Origin: Daphnia pulex
Taxonomy: Eukaryota > Arthropoda > Branchiopoda > Diplostraca > Daphniidae
NCBI RefSeq assembly: GCF_021134715.1
Contig: NC_060023.1
Location: 11,966,001 to 12,030,000 of the forward strand
Direction: 5' to 3'
Length of the DNA stretch: 64,000 bases
Part shown: piece by piece, positions 63,599 through 64,000 of the stretch
Numbering within the stretch: the first letter of the stretch is position 1
How the letters are laid out: every line of letters starts with the position of its first letter
Notes under the pieces: generated by a model
Told to the model about the DNA's origin: nothing
Seen by the model: only the letters and a program-made list of their open reading frames with translations
The model's database searches: none
Position numbers and translations under genes: made by a program

Positions 63599-64000
63599 CT
63601 AGATCATGTTGGATGCGATCCATCCGTTGTTGATGAAGGATTGGACTCGGGTGAAGACGGAGCCTTGGTCGCCAGCAGATGACGAACGGTCGTTGTTGGC
63701 GTATTTAACGACCCTCCCGAAAATGATTCCGCCGTTAGAGTAGCTGATGATTCCGGCCTGGTATCCGTAAATTTTGTCCCAATTAAACTGAAAAGTGCCT
63801 GGGATTTTTTCGTATTTCTGCCACAGCAGCGGACCGCCGCTGTCGCCCTGGACAAAACCAAAAAGAAATGAATTTTCAATTTCAATTTTAAAAATGAATT
63901 AAACTATATTATTGGAATGATATTTGACCAGGTAAGCGTGAGTATCCGATGCAGAGGTGCAGAGTTGAATGTCGTGATTGTAATTGACTCCCCATTGAGC
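63599..64000 (-). CDS. Trypsin-fold serine protease, 3' part only
   Basis: The last two exons of an S1-family protease that runs off the window: 63929-64000 (partial, 24 codons) and 63599-63847 (83 codons with stop). The second begins exactly with GDSGGPLLWQK, the motif around the catalytic serine, then YGYQAGIISYSN and the C-terminal helix VFTRVQSFINNGWIASNMI. The upstream exon gives HDIQLCTSASDTHAYL, the region before the active serine. The residue corresponding to position 189 of trypsin (specificity pocket) lies in that T/S/D-rich stretch, so specificity cannot be told. The catalytic His and Asp are outside the window. Likely secreted. Confidence 0.85.

Overview
This window looks like nuclear DNA of a branchiopod crustacean, most likely a Daphnia. 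The coding regions are split by very short GT-AG introns (mostly 55-110 bp), genes are packed closely on both strands, the encoded proteins are arthropod-like, and there is a degenerate gene family with a tyrosine/threonine-rich YYTTK repeat of a kind I associate with Daphnia. No bacterial operons, rRNA, tRNA or CRISPR arrays were seen. All splice structures were built by hand from reading frames, splice signals and family knowledge; no database search was possible.

Region by region. 0.3-1.1 kb: NDUFS8, a complex I subunit (+). 2.5-4.3 kb: a ten-exon bestrophin chloride channel (-). 4.7-5.4 kb: ribosomal protein L26 (-). 5.9-7.8 kb: a short/branched-chain acyl-CoA dehydrogenase (+). 8.5-12.5 kb: an NSD-type histone H3K36 methyltransferase (+). 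13.2-15.4 kb: NOP56 (+), the box C/D snoRNP core protein. 16.6-19.6 kb: a gene graveyard with an intron-bearing HSP90 pseudogene (+) and a RUVBL1/pontin pseudogene (-) between two copies of a ~115 bp direct repeat. 20.6-29.4 kb: a very large palindrome with ~4.3 kb arms around a 168 bp spacer. Its arms carry mirrored copies of a YYTTK-repeat gene, its promoter, a 24 bp tandem array, a piggyBac-like MITE and a second TIR element. 32.1-36.2 kb: two chromodomain genes (-), one an HP1 protein and the other a small protein with three tandem chromodomains, with the remains of a sorting-nexin-4-like gene between them. 37.1-39.2 kb: a small single-pass membrane protein and FRA10AC1 (-). 40.0-41.3 kb: viperin/RSAD2 (-), a radical-SAM antiviral enzyme. 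42.2-44.8 kb: ELMO (-), the partner of DOCK Rac activators. 45.7-46.6 kb: ribosomal protein S13 (+). 46.9-60.7 kb: a 15-exon neuroligin with long introns (-). 63.6-64 kb: the 3' end of a trypsin-fold serine protease (-).

The functional genes are mostly unrelated housekeeping and signalling genes. The local themes are chromatin (NSD, HP1, the triple chromodomain protein) and ribosome biogenesis or translation (NOP56, RpL26, RpS13). The most unusual items are the 8.8 kb palindrome, the triple-chromodomain gene built by exon duplication, the viperin gene in an arthropod, and the paired non-processed pseudogenes inside direct repeats.
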